From assembly GCA_036011085.1 (NCBI GenBank), contig DASCMS010000008.1:1-64000 (forward strand): 64,000 bases of DNA, read 5' to 3'. Under the pieces are notes generated by a model. It ran no database searches. It was not told the origin of the DNA and saw nothing but the letters and a program-made list of their open reading frames with translations. Shown here piece after piece: positions 26,434 through 35,055 of this stretch. Position numbers and translations under genes: made by a program. Source of the DNA: UBA8231 sp036011085. GTDB lineage: Bacteria > Latescibacterota > UBA2968 > UBA8231. Numbering within the stretch: the first letter of the stretch is position 1; every line of letters starts with the position of its first letter.

Positions 26434-27236
26434 TCCGGAGCTTCGGTGACATCTACCGGACGCTCTTCGGTCTGGAACTGTCGGTCATGTTTCAGTACCG
26501 CGCCGCCGTCGTCATCTGGCTTCTCGGACTGGTGCTGTGGCCGGTGATTCACATGATCGTGTGGCTGACCGTGGCCGAGTCGAAGGGAGGCAGCGTCGGC
26601 GACTACGATGCCGGCGCCATCGCCGCCTACTTCCTCGCCATCATGGTCGTCAACCACGTGACCTTCACGTGGCACATGTACGAGATGGGCTGGCGCGTGC
26701 GTTCGGGATTCTTCAACTCGATCCTCGTGCAGCCCCTGCATCCCTGGCATCGGGACGTGTTGCAGAACGCGGCCTACAAGTTTCTCACCCTTGCCGTCAT
26801 GCTGCCGGTGACCGGCCTGCTCGCCTGCCATTTCAAGCCCACTCTAGACCCGCCACTGTGGTCGGCACTGGTCTTTGCCCCGGCGCTGCTGCTGGCTTTC
26901 CTGGCGCGTTTCTTCTTCGAATGGGCCGTGGCGCTGCTGGCGTTCTGGATCACGGACACCTCCGGCCTCAACGAGCTCTATATGGGGTTCGTCATGATCC
27001 TGACCGGCAGCCTGGCGCCACTGGACTGGATGCCCGGCGTCGTGCAGAGTATCGCGGCCTGGAGTCCCTTTCCCTGGATGGTCTCCTTTCCCGTGGAACT
27101 GCTTCTGGGTCGCCTGACACCGGACGAGGCGTTCCACGGTTTCACCATGCAGGCGGTGTGGATCGCTGTCGGTTTCGGCGTCATACAGTTGGTATGGCGG
27201 CGAGCCGCCGCCCGTTACTCCGCTGTGGGCGCGTAA
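26430..27236 (+). CDS. ABC-2 family transporter permease 1
   Basis: 268 residues with six hydrophobic segments and a long interdomain stretch, as in ABC-2 permeases. Starts with GTG that overlaps the ATPase stop. 'ILVQPLHPWHRDV' sits in the cytosolic coupling region usual for the family. Paired with a second, different permease, so the transporter is probably a heterodimer. Confidence 0.88.
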   Translation: MIRSFGDIYRTLFGLELSVMFQYRAAVVIWLLGLVLWPVIHMIVWLTVAESKGGSVGDYDAGAIAAYFLAIMVVNHVTFTWHMYEMGWRVRSGFFNSILVQPLHPWHRDVLQNAAYKFLTLAVMLPVTGLLACHFKPTLDPPLWSALVFAPALLLAFLARFFFEWAVALLAFWITDTSGLNELYMGFVMILTGSLAPLDWMPGVVQSIAAWSPFPWMVSFPVELLLGRLTPDEAFHGFTMQAVWIAVGFGVIQLVWRRAAARYSAVGA

Positions 27237-27251
27237 GTCGGCTCGCCGGGT

Positions 27252-28037
27252 ATGAACACACTGCGCCTGCTGCTGTTGTTCTTCCGTATCGGCGTGATGA
27301 ACGAGGTGCAGTACCGGGCCAACTTCTGGATCCATCTGTTGCGCTCGACGATGGAACTGGGGTTTGCCCTGTTCAGCGTCTTCATCGTCTTCCGGCAGAC
27401 CGACGATCTCAACGGCTGGCAGCCGGGGGAGATGGTGGTGCTCATGGGTGTGTGGATGCTGATGTCAGGGATGGTGGGTGTTGTCGTACAGCCGAGTATG
27501 GAGAAGCTGATCGAGGGGGTGCGGGACGGCACTCTCGATTTCACCCTGACCAAGCCGGAGGAGGCACAGGTCCTGGTCAGCATCAGCTACGTGCGCGTGT
27601 GGCGCCTCGTCGATGTCGTTCTCGGCGGGCTGACCATCGTCGGGGCCATGCTGTGGATGGACCGTGTTACCGGCTGGCCGGAGGTGCTCAGCTTCGCCCT
27701 CAGCCTGGCGGCAGGGTCGGTGATCCTCTACAGCTTCTGGCTGATGCTGTCGACGGTGTCGTTCTGGTTCGTCCGCATCGAGAACATCCTGATGATCTTC
27801 CACAGTATGTACGACGCGGCACGCTGGCCGGTGACGATCTACCCGCGGTGGATGCAGGCGGTGCTGACCTTTGTCGTACCGGTCGCCTTTGCCGTCACGG
27901 TACCCGCCGGGGCGTTGGTGGGTCGGTTGTCGTCCGAGTGGCTGGTGGGAACGGTGGTGCTGGCGGCGGCCCTGCTGGCAGCCTCACGCTGGTTCTGGAA
28001 GACGGGGGTCCGCCACTACTCCGGTGCGTCTGCCTGA
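27252..28037 (+). CDS. ABC-2 family transporter permease 2
   Basis: 261 residues, six membrane helices, with 'IEGVRDGTLDFTLTKPEEAQ' in the coupling loop, a recognisable motif of DUF990-like permeases encoded with an ATPase and a sister permease. ATG 15 bp after the previous stop. Last gene of the exporter operon. Confidence 0.88.
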   Translation: MNTLRLLLLFFRIGVMNEVQYRANFWIHLLRSTMELGFALFSVFIVFRQTDDLNGWQPGEMVVLMGVWMLMSGMVGVVVQPSMEKLIEGVRDGTLDFTLTKPEEAQVLVSISYVRVWRLVDVVLGGLTIVGAMLWMDRVTGWPEVLSFALSLAAGSVILYSFWLMLSTVSFWFVRIENILMIFHSMYDAARWPVTIYPRWMQAVLTFVVPVAFAVTVPAGALVGRLSSEWLVGTVVLAAALLAASRWFWKTGVRHYSGASA

Positions 28038-28059
28038 AGCCGCCTCTCGGCGGTGTGGC

Positions 28060-28179
28060 TCAAAACAGCGCGGGAAGGATCCGTCCAAAGAGGATGAGAC
28101 CGCCGGTGAACAACAACCACGGCATGACAGCGGGAAAGCGGGATGGGGTCCTGCGAGACTGACTCAGCATGGTTTCCAT
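28060..28179 (-). CDS. Possible 39-residue single-helix membrane protein
   Basis: A short open frame converging on the ABC exporter operon, 23 bp from its end. The product begins with basic/polar residues (METMLSQSRRTPSR), then a hydrophobic helix ('PWLLFTGGLILFGRILPALF') that runs to the C-terminus. The ribosome site is weak (GAGAG). The layout is like a small membrane peptide, but chance cannot be excluded. No homology is claimed. Confidence 0.3.
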   Translation of the reverse strand: METMLSQSRRTPSRFPAVMPWLLFTGGLILFGRILPALF

Positions 28180-28487
28180 CTCTCAACAGCGTTCCGGCCC
28201 CGGGAGAGGGCGAAGAACAGTGGGGGAACGAGGGAGACGGATGAAATGCACAACACATGGGGGAGTGGGGCACTCCAACTCACTACATCCGGGGTACCCC
28301 GGCCGTACTTCATCCAGTCCCTAATGATATCCGGTCGCCTGAATCACACAACCCCCGATGCGACGGCGGCGATCACGCAAATCGAATGCCTGAACCACAA
28401 GCAGGCGGGGCAAGAGACTGTAAACGTGTAGCTTACGCGGTCACGGACCGTCTTGTCGTGGGTTCGTGAAAAAGGAGAAGAATTCCC
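28180..28487. other. Gene-free stretch of about 300 bp
   Basis: Between the possible small membrane ORF and the metallophosphoesterase. It holds a perfect 14-bp palindrome (CCGGGG-TACCCCGG, 28289-28302) in an otherwise unstructured region. No convincing coding frame, RNA gene or terminator seen. It is less GC-rich and less codon-like than the surroundings. Confidence 0.5.
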
Positions 28488-30455
28488 TCATCTGACATCT
28501 GATTCCGAGGTCAGCAGCAGGGGTCCCCAGGTTGGATCGACGACTGCGTCTCTGTCGAGGTCCGTGCCGACGCCAGACCAGACACCGTCCACGAGGCGGA
28601 GAACTCGTGTCGGATCTACCACCCCAAGTCGTCGCAGCGGCTGCGGTGCCGTGACGATCACGAGGTGTCGTCCCCATCCCAGATCGACGATCCGGGCGGC
28701 AGAACGGGTCTTCAACGACGGTGTACACGGATGGCCGGCCAGACACGCTGCAAGATGACGTGCCACATGGAATGCCGGACGAGGGTTGCACAGCCCGTCG
28801 AGCAAGCCGTTGCTGACGTCCATTGTGCGGTCCAGGTCGACGAGGGGCTCGAGCAGGGGCGTCGCATCGAGGGCAGCGGCGGCCACCACGCCGAAGGCGG
28901 CGGCCACGGCGTTGCGCGCATCATCGACGCCGGGCAACTCCAACAGCAGGATGATGTCCCGCGCGTTGTCTGCTGTGCCCAACGCCTGTACCGCTGACCA
29001 GGGCGCATCGCCGTCGAGACGTACGGCAGGAGTCAGCGATATCCCGGGGTCGGATAGCAGTTCAGAAAGGCTGGCCAGCTCGCCGGTCAGATACCCGATT
29101 CGGGTCCGCGGATGCTGTTTCCCAGGGACGGACTGACCCGGCAGGATGGGACAGAGGACGATCTGACGACCGTCGGCAGCCAGCTCTCGCACCGCTTCCA
29201 TCTCGGGCAGCAGACGGCCCGGCAGCTGCAGTTCCAGCAGGTCGTCGTCGTGCAGTTGCGGCAGGCAGGCGCGTGCGGCGGCTTCGCCGAGAGCGGTGAC
29301 CTGCACCCGCACACCCTCCTCACGCAGCAGGTCGAGCCGTTCGGCCTGCACCGGATCCAACAGATCCGCCGCCGGTACACGTACCCGCTCACAGCCGAGT
29401 TCCAGCAGGCCAAGCAGGGGATAGTCGTTGCGTACGGGTTGCCGGACGGCAGAGGGATAGGCGATGGGAATCTGGGTGTGCGGGGCCAGGACGTGGGCCG
29501 ATGATACACCGAGGCGACCCGTTGCGGTGACCGGGGTCGGCGTCAACTGGATCGAGCCCCTGTCGAGGTCGATGCCGTGGCTGCGCACCAGGTGCACATC
29601 GAGCCGACCATCCACGAGGCGGCACAACAGGAAACCGATCTTGTCGGCGTCGTCGCGGCCACGCTCGGGCGCTGCCGCCGAGGTGAACAGATGGCCGTAC
29701 CCGGGTCGCGTGAACGATGTCGACGGCGACAGCCAGTAGCGTCGCCCGGCACCAAGGGAGTGCAGGAAGCGAAAATGTACATGGGCGGCGAACACGGTGT
29801 ACACGTCGTGCAACCGGACCCGCTCGAGAAGCCAGGACCGCGCCGGCTCCGCGATGTTGTCATAGTGTCCGAGAGCGGCTTCGCCGCCGTGGTCCAGAAA
29901 CGGGGGCAGGTGCAGGAAGAGGACGACGGGATCGTCGTTGGCCGCCAGATCCGTTTCGAACCAGGACCGCTGCTCGGCCTCGGCGGCCAGACCGGTATTA
30001 AGAATCTGCGAATTGAGAATGACGAAATGCAGACCGCCCACGTTCCAACTCGACCAGGAGGGACCGAACGTCCGCTGCCAGTCAGCCAGGCCGGCGGTGG
30101 TCACGTCCTCGGTGGGCATGGTCGGATCCGGTTTGTCACCGACGTCGTGATTGCCGGCCACGAAACGGCACAGCTGACGCAGCCCCGCGGCATCGATCTG
30201 TTCCAGAGCTTCCTGCTGGGCGCGCTCGAAACCGGGCCGGCCGGGGAATTCCTGTACCAGGTCGCCCAGGTGTACGACAAAGACCGGCTCGAGAGCGGCC
30301 ACCATCTGCCAGGCGGTGCGGCCCCGCTCGCTCTGATGGCGGCGTGACTCGAACTCCAGGGGCGCGTCGCCGGGATCGATCATGTAGTGCGTGTCGGCGA
30401 TGACGACGAATTCAAGCTGCGCCGCCGGCAGCAGGGAGCGGTCAAATCGAAGCAT
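28488..30455 (-). CDS. Calcineurin-like metallophosphoesterase with a long C-terminal extension
   Basis: 655 residues. The N-terminal ~270 carry the two-metal phosphoesterase motifs: 'IADTHY' (D, H), 'HLGDLVQ', 'VAGNHDVGD', 'FLHLPP' and 'FAAHVHF'. The remaining ~380 residues form a beta/alpha region that I cannot name, possibly a second substrate-binding or degenerate TIM-like domain. Cytosolic, no signal peptide. It diverges from the sugar-activation operon over 114 bp. Confidence 0.85.
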   Translation of the reverse strand: MLRFDRSLLPAAQLEFVVIADTHYMIDPGDAPLEFESRRHQSERGRTAWQMVAALEPVFVVHLGDLVQEFPGRPGFERAQQEALEQIDAAGLRQLCRFVAGNHDVGDKPDPTMPTEDVTTAGLADWQRTFGPSWSSWNVGGLHFVILNSQILNTGLAAEAEQRSWFETDLAANDDPVVLFLHLPPFLDHGGEAALGHYDNIAEPARSWLLERVRLHDVYTVFAAHVHFRFLHSLGAGRRYWLSPSTSFTRPGYGHLFTSAAAPERGRDDADKIGFLLCRLVDGRLDVHLVRSHGIDLDRGSIQLTPTPVTATGRLGVSSAHVLAPHTQIPIAYPSAVRQPVRNDYPLLGLLELGCERVRVPAADLLDPVQAERLDLLREEGVRVQVTALGEAAARACLPQLHDDDLLELQLPGRLLPEMEAVRELAADGRQIVLCPILPGQSVPGKQHPRTRIGYLTGELASLSELLSDPGISLTPAVRLDGDAPWSAVQALGTADNARDIILLLELPGVDDARNAVAAAFGVVAAAALDATPLLEPLVDLDRTMDVSNGLLDGLCNPRPAFHVARHLAACLAGHPCTPSLKTRSAARIVDLGWGRHLVIVTAPQPLRRLGVVDPTRVLRLVDGVWSGVGTDLDRDAVVDPTWGPLLLTSESDVR

Positions 30456-30569
30456 GGCCGGGCAACCTACGGCGCACTGCTACGAGGTCAACCACTGCCA
30501 ACGCCAGTGGAGTGTGGCTACATTGGGAAGGCACTGGAGCCGCGCGGCTCTACACCAACGGGAGGATCG

Positions 30570-31376
30570 ATGGACAAGGTGGTAGTTCTCGCCGCCGGCC
30601 TGGGCAAGAGAATGCGTGCCGGCGACGGCGAAGGACTCACCGAGGCACAGCACCAGGTAGCCGAAACCGGCGTCAAGGCCCTGGTGCCGATCGACCGACC
30701 GTTCCTCGACTATGTGCTGAGCACGGTGGCCGATGCCGGGTTCCGGCAGGTGTGCCTCGTCATCGGTCCCGGACACGATGAGTTGCGCCACCATTACAGT
30801 GACGTCGTCGAGGCGCGGCGTCTACGGTTTGAGTTTGCCGTGCAGGCTGAGCCGCTGGGTACCGCGGATGCTGTGGCCGCAGCTCGAGAGTTCGTCGGCA
30901 ACGAACCATTTCTGTCGATCAACGCCGACAACCACTACCCCCTGACCGCGCTGCAGGCTCTGCGGCGTCTGTCCGGCCCCGGGCTGCCGGGCTTCGATCG
31001 CCGGGCACTGGTGGCACAGAGTAACATTCCGGAGGAGCGCATCGAGCGCTTTGCCGTCATCGATGTCGATGAGAGTGGCGGTCTGCGGCGGGTCGTCGAG
31101 AAGCCTTCCGCAGCGCAGATCGCCGAACTGGGCGACACCGTCGGCGTCAGTATGAACTGCTGGCGCTTCGACGAACGAATCTTCGCCGCCTGCGCCGCCA
31201 TCGAACCGTCACCACGAGGCGAGGTGGAGATCACCGACGCCGTAGAGTACGCCGTCGATCGACTCGGGGTCCGCTTCGAAGTGGTGCCGGTGCAGGCGCC
31301 CGTCCTCGACCTGTCGAGCCGAGAAGACATCGAGAGTGTCGTCGAGCGGCTGCGGGGGTTGCCGGTTCACCTGTGA
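30570..31376 (+). CDS. Sugar nucleotidyltransferase
   Basis: 268 residues. N-terminal nucleotide loop 'VVVLAAGLGKRMRAGDGEG', 'VKALVPIDRPFLDYVL', 'EPLGTADAV' and the metal-binding 'INADNHYPL' are those of NDP-sugar pyrophosphorylases (GT-A fold). It is shorter than GlmU or GalU and lacks an acyltransferase domain. GGAGG sits just before ATG 30570. First of five coupled genes; with the kinase and epimerase downstream it should activate a sugar 1-phosphate. Confidence 0.88.
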   Translation: MDKVVVLAAGLGKRMRAGDGEGLTEAQHQVAETGVKALVPIDRPFLDYVLSTVADAGFRQVCLVIGPGHDELRHHYSDVVEARRLRFEFAVQAEPLGTADAVAAAREFVGNEPFLSINADNHYPLTALQALRRLSGPGLPGFDRRALVAQSNIPEERIERFAVIDVDESGGLRRVVEKPSAAQIAELGDTVGVSMNCWRFDERIFAACAAIEPSPRGEVEITDAVEYAVDRLGVRFEVVPVQAPVLDLSSREDIESVVERLRGLPVHL

Positions 31377-32773
31377 GCCAGCTGCGAGAACTCACGCCCG
31401 AGACCGCGGCAACCGCCCTGCGTGCCGGCGGCCTGCGCCAGGACATCGACACCAAGGCGGACCTCTTCTCCCGTGCGGCGCGACATCTCACCGCCCATGG
31501 GGCCAACGCCGACAGGCGGGCGTACTTCGTGCCGGGTCGCATCGAGGTCCTCGGCAAGCACACCGACTACTGTGGCGGCCATAGCCTCGTGGCCGCCGTC
31601 GAACGCGGCATCTGCCTGGTGGCGGCGCCGCGCGAGGACGGGCAGATCCGCATCCACGCGCTCGACCTGGATGACACGGTGCACTTTGCCTGGGATCCTG
31701 AGCTCGATGTGCCCACCGGCAGCTGGCCGAACTACCCGATGACGGTGGCCCGGCGACTGGCCCGAAACTTCCCCGACAGCTGTCGTGGCGGGGCGGACAT
31801 CGCCTTTGCCGGTGATCTGCCATTGGCATCTGGCATGAGCAGTTCCAGCGCCCTCGTGATCGCCACGTACAGGGCGCTGGCCGATATCGAAGGGGTGGAG
31901 CAAACCTCGGCTTTCGCCGCGGCGGTCGGCGACGAGCTGTCACTGGCGGAGTACCTCGGCACCCACGAGAACGGCCAGTCGTACGGAGCCCTGGCTGGCG
32001 ATCGTGGCGTCGGCACCTTCGGCGGCAGCGAGGATCACACCGCCATCCTCTGCTCGCAACCCGACCACCTCGGCCAGTTCAGCTACTGCCCGACGAGACG
32101 CAAACGTCACGTGCTGGTGCCCGGCGGCTGGGTTTTCGCTCTCGGCGTCAGCGGGGTGGTGGCGGAAAAGACAGGGGCAGCGCAGGCCCTATACAATCGA
32201 GCCGCGCTCCGCGTGCGCCGCCTGGTGGAGGCGTGGCACGCGGCCGGCGAAGGGGATCAGGTCTATCTGGCCGACATCCTGGCATCGGCCCCGGATGCAG
32301 GCCAGAGACTGCGCGCTGCCACGATCGATGGCCACGGAGAATATGGTGCCGACGAGCTGGAGCTGCGGCTCCGCCATTTCGAGGCGGAAGAGGCCCTGAT
32401 CGATACCGCCGCCACGGAACTGGCGGCGGGAGACCTGCCGGCCTTTGGCGCCTCGGTATCGCGGTCACAGCAGTGGTCGGAGCAGATGCTGGGCAACCAG
32501 GTGCCGGAAACGGTCATGCTGGCGCAGTCGGCGCGGGATCACGGCGCCGTGGCGGCGTCGGCTTTCGGTGCCGGTTTCGGAGGTTGCGTCTGGGCCCTCA
32601 TCGACGCGGCGGCAGCGCCGGAGTTTCTGCCGGCATGGGCAGCGGGGTACCACGCGGGGTTCCCGGACAGGGCTGCGGCGAGTCACTTCTTCACCAGCCC
32701 GGCGGGCCCATCTGCCTTCGAACTGCGCGACCCCACGGACCGCCCCTATATTGGTGACCCGGACCCCAGCTGA
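31373..32773 (+). CDS. GHMP-family sugar kinase, galactokinase-like
   Basis: 466 residues. The galactokinase signature 'PGRIEVLGKHTDYCGGHSL', the ATP loop 'PLASGMSSSSALVI' and the C-terminal 'GAGFGGCVWAL' are all present. The family phosphorylates the anomeric carbon of galactose or related sugars. The 'VLGKHTDYCGG' wording (normally NLIGEHTDYN) suggests a substrate other than galactose. GTG start overlaps the previous stop. Longer than GalK of E. coli (382 residues) because of insertions after residue 220. Confidence 0.88.
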   Translation: MSQLRELTPETAATALRAGGLRQDIDTKADLFSRAARHLTAHGANADRRAYFVPGRIEVLGKHTDYCGGHSLVAAVERGICLVAAPREDGQIRIHALDLDDTVHFAWDPELDVPTGSWPNYPMTVARRLARNFPDSCRGGADIAFAGDLPLASGMSSSSALVIATYRALADIEGVEQTSAFAAAVGDELSLAEYLGTHENGQSYGALAGDRGVGTFGGSEDHTAILCSQPDHLGQFSYCPTRRKRHVLVPGGWVFALGVSGVVAEKTGAAQALYNRAALRVRRLVEAWHAAGEGDQVYLADILASAPDAGQRLRAATIDGHGEYGADELELRLRHFEAEEALIDTAATELAAGDLPAFGASVSRSQQWSEQMLGNQVPETVMLAQSARDHGAVAASAFGAGFGGCVWALIDAAAAPEFLPAWAAGYHAGFPDRAAASHFFTSPAGPSAFELRDPTDRPYIGDPDPS

Positions 32774-32790
32774 AGGAGAGACATTCCGTC

Positions 32791-33297
32791 GTGTTGCGAG
32801 AGCTTGTAGGGCGCCTCTTCGGCTTCGACAAAGAGATCCTCGGCCTGCGCGACAAGGTGCGCGAGCTGAGCTGGGACGATGCCTACGGCGTCTACACCCG
32901 TCCCGCTTTTCTGCAGTTTGCCCAGATCATGCCACGGGCCCGGCGGATCATTGCCTTCATCGATCTCGACGACATCCACCGACTCGACCAGGAGCTCGGA
33001 TACGCCGAGGTGGACCGCCGGGTGCAGGCCACCTTTTCGGTTCCGTTCCGCCGTAGTGACATTGTCGCCCCCTGGTACTCCGGCGATGAGCTCGTCATTC
33101 TGTTCGACTCCGAACGCATCGGGGCGGAGCGCAAGATGGAGGAGCTCGCCGTCGCTGCCGCGGCGGAAGGGTTGAGCTTCAAGTTCGATATCGGCGAGTG
33201 GGACGTGGGCAAGGAACCGGTGGACGACGTCATCGAGGGACTGACCCGCAACGTCATGCTGCAGAAGACGGACGAGGAACAGAAGTCACGGCGATGA
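32791..33297 (+). CDS. GGDEF-like domain protein with a variant signature
   Basis: 168 residues. The core matches a diguanylate cyclase domain: 'DDAYGVYTRPAF', 'RRIIAFIDLDDIHRLDQELG' and, in place of GGDEF, 'YSGDELVILF' (97-105). SGDEL keeps the key Gly-Asp-Glu. The inhibitory RxxD site is absent. No sensor domain is attached. A good AAGGAG lies before GTG 32791. It is embedded in a sugar-activation operon, which is unusual and could mean enzyme regulation by c-di-GMP or a non-signalling role. Confidence 0.65.
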   Translation: MLRELVGRLFGFDKEILGLRDKVRELSWDDAYGVYTRPAFLQFAQIMPRARRIIAFIDLDDIHRLDQELGYAEVDRRVQATFSVPFRRSDIVAPWYSGDELVILFDSERIGAERKMEELAVAAAAEGLSFKFDIGEWDVGKEPVDDVIEGLTRNVMLQKTDEEQKSRR

Positions 33298-34508
33298 ACC
33301 GGCGACAGATCGGCAACCACACCCTCGAACAGATCCGTGATCACTACCGGACCTATCTGTTCGACGAGTATCTGCCGTTCTGGACCCGCTACGGTGTCGA
33401 CCACGACCGCGGCGGTTTTTTCTGCACCCTCGACCACGACGGTACGCGGATCGCCGACAGCAAGCACATGTGGTATCAGGGCCGGGGCCTGTGGACGTAT
33501 TCGTACCTCGCACGCCAGTTCCAGCACGACGAGAGCCTGCAGATCGCCCGGCGGACGAAGGATTTCCTCCTCGCTCACGGCAGGGACACCGACGGCTGGT
33601 GGGTATGTGACCTCGACGCCGATGGTGGCATCGCGGCGCCAGCCTCCGCACGAGGGTACGAAAGCCTGTTCGTCGCCGAGGGCCTGACGGCGTACGCCGC
33701 TGCGGCGCAGGACAGCGAAGCTCTCGACATCGCCATCGAGTCCCTGTTTCGCGTCGTCGACCTGCATAGCGATCCGACGCGAGATGTCGACGAAGGCTAC
33801 GTGCCTCTCTGTTATCCAGGTATGCGCGTACTCGGTGGTCACATGGTGCTGATCCTGACGCTGACGCAGATGCTGGAGCAGCGACCGGAGGATGTCAGAC
33901 TGCAGACGCTGGCCGGCGAGATCGTCGAGGGCATCACGGTGAACTTCTGGAACGAGAAGTACCAGCTGATGAACGAAGCGCTGGCCTGTGACCTGACCCG
34001 GCCAGATGATGACAACGAGGATTTCGCCTACCTCGGTCACGCCATCGAAACGATGTGGATGACGATGGTGGAAGCCCTGCGCCGCGGCGACCGGGCGCTG
34101 TTCGATCTGTGTGCCGAGCGTTTCCGCCGCCACGTGGAAGTCGCCTGGGACGACGTGCACGGCGGACTCTTCCGAGCTCTGCAGGTAGAAAGCAACACCT
34201 TCGCCCTCGACAAGGTCCTGTGGCTGCAGGAGGAGGGTCTCATCGGTTGTCTGCTGCTGATGGAGCACACCGACGACGAGTGGGCCTGGCCCTGGTTTGC
34301 CCGAATCTTCGACTGGATCGAGAGCCATTGCAGTCTCGAGTCCCATGGCCATCCGCTGTACCAGACGGCGGGTGACCGGACCATGACCTATCAGCCCCAC
34401 GTGACGCGCAAGGAGAACTACCATCATCCGCGCTGTGTGATGCGCTGCCTGCTGGGGCTGGAGCGGATGATCGAACGGCAGGGACAACCGTCGGGGGTGT
34501 GGTCGTGA
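33294..34508 (+). CDS. AGE-family sugar epimerase (N-acylglucosamine 2-epimerase superfamily)
   Basis: 404 residues, the usual length for (alpha/alpha)6-barrel epimerases. 'WTRYGVDHDRGGFFCTLDHDG', 'HMWYQGRGLWTYSYL' and 'DDVHGGLFRA' mark the barrel; His and Arg residues in these blocks form the active site in known members. Possible reactions are GlcNAc/ManNAc, mannose/glucose or cellobiose 2-epimerisation. ATGA overlap with the GGDEF-like gene. It probably makes or interconverts the sugar that the kinase phosphorylates. Confidence 0.88.
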   Translation: MNRRQIGNHTLEQIRDHYRTYLFDEYLPFWTRYGVDHDRGGFFCTLDHDGTRIADSKHMWYQGRGLWTYSYLARQFQHDESLQIARRTKDFLLAHGRDTDGWWVCDLDADGGIAAPASARGYESLFVAEGLTAYAAAAQDSEALDIAIESLFRVVDLHSDPTRDVDEGYVPLCYPGMRVLGGHMVLILTLTQMLEQRPEDVRLQTLAGEIVEGITVNFWNEKYQLMNEALACDLTRPDDDNEDFAYLGHAIETMWMTMVEALRRGDRALFDLCAERFRRHVEVAWDDVHGGLFRALQVESNTFALDKVLWLQEEGLIGCLLLMEHTDDEWAWPWFARIFDWIESHCSLESHGHPLYQTAGDRTMTYQPHVTRKENYHHPRCVMRCLLGLERMIERQGQPSGVWS

Positions 34509-35035
34509 GGTGCCTTGTCCGGTATCTGGCAACTGCCCTGCTGCTGGCCGGTTGTGGTGACGACGGCAAGACCACCAGGTACGGTGATGCCGATGACGTG
34601 CGTGCCTATCGTACCGCCCTCAACCCGCTGATAGACGAAGCCTCGGCCATCGAGAGCGAAGTCAGCGAGGTCGTCGATCCCGACGGGGTGTCCATCGACT
34701 CGCGACTCAACGCAGTCTTCGTCGAGCTACGACCGCGTCTGCTGGCGGTACAGGAGGGCCTCTCCCGGCTGCCGCCGCCGCGGAAGCTGCAGGCGCTGCA
34801 TGACGAGATTACGCAGATGGAGCAACTGCGCCTGGAGGGCTTCGATCTGGTCATCGACGGTTTCGCTGCCGGCGACATCTCCCTCTACCCGACTGCGGTC
34901 GAGAGACGGCAGCAGGCCGATGAGCTGATCCCGGCAATCAACGTGCAGCTGTGTGAAATCGATATCGTTCTGGGTGACCGCGACGACTGCAGCCTGCTGG
35001 CACAGCGGAGCAAGGTCACGTACCGCGTCGGCTGA
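34505..35035 (+). CDS. Small predicted lipoprotein
   Basis: 176 residues. GTG 34505 (overlapping the epimerase stop as GTGA) opens a short signal peptide ending in the lipobox 'LLLAGC'. The mature part is acidic and helical ('ASAIESEVSEVVD', 'LQALHDEITQMEQLRLEG') with two further Cys. No family recognised. Last gene of the sugar operon; envelope location suggests a link to surface sugar deposition. Confidence 0.7.
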   Translation: MRCLVRYLATALLLAGCGDDGKTTRYGDADDVRAYRTALNPLIDEASAIESEVSEVVDPDGVSIDSRLNAVFVELRPRLLAVQEGLSRLPPPRKLQALHDEITQMEQLRLEGFDLVIDGFAAGDISLYPTAVERRQQADELIPAINVQLCEIDIVLGDRDDCSLLAQRSKVTYRVG

Positions 35036-35055
35036 CAGCGCCTTGGAAGTTGTCT

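Noticed and set aside
28289..28302. 14-bp palindrome taken as a terminator
   Set aside because: No loop and no T-run on either strand; it may be an operator, but there is no further support.
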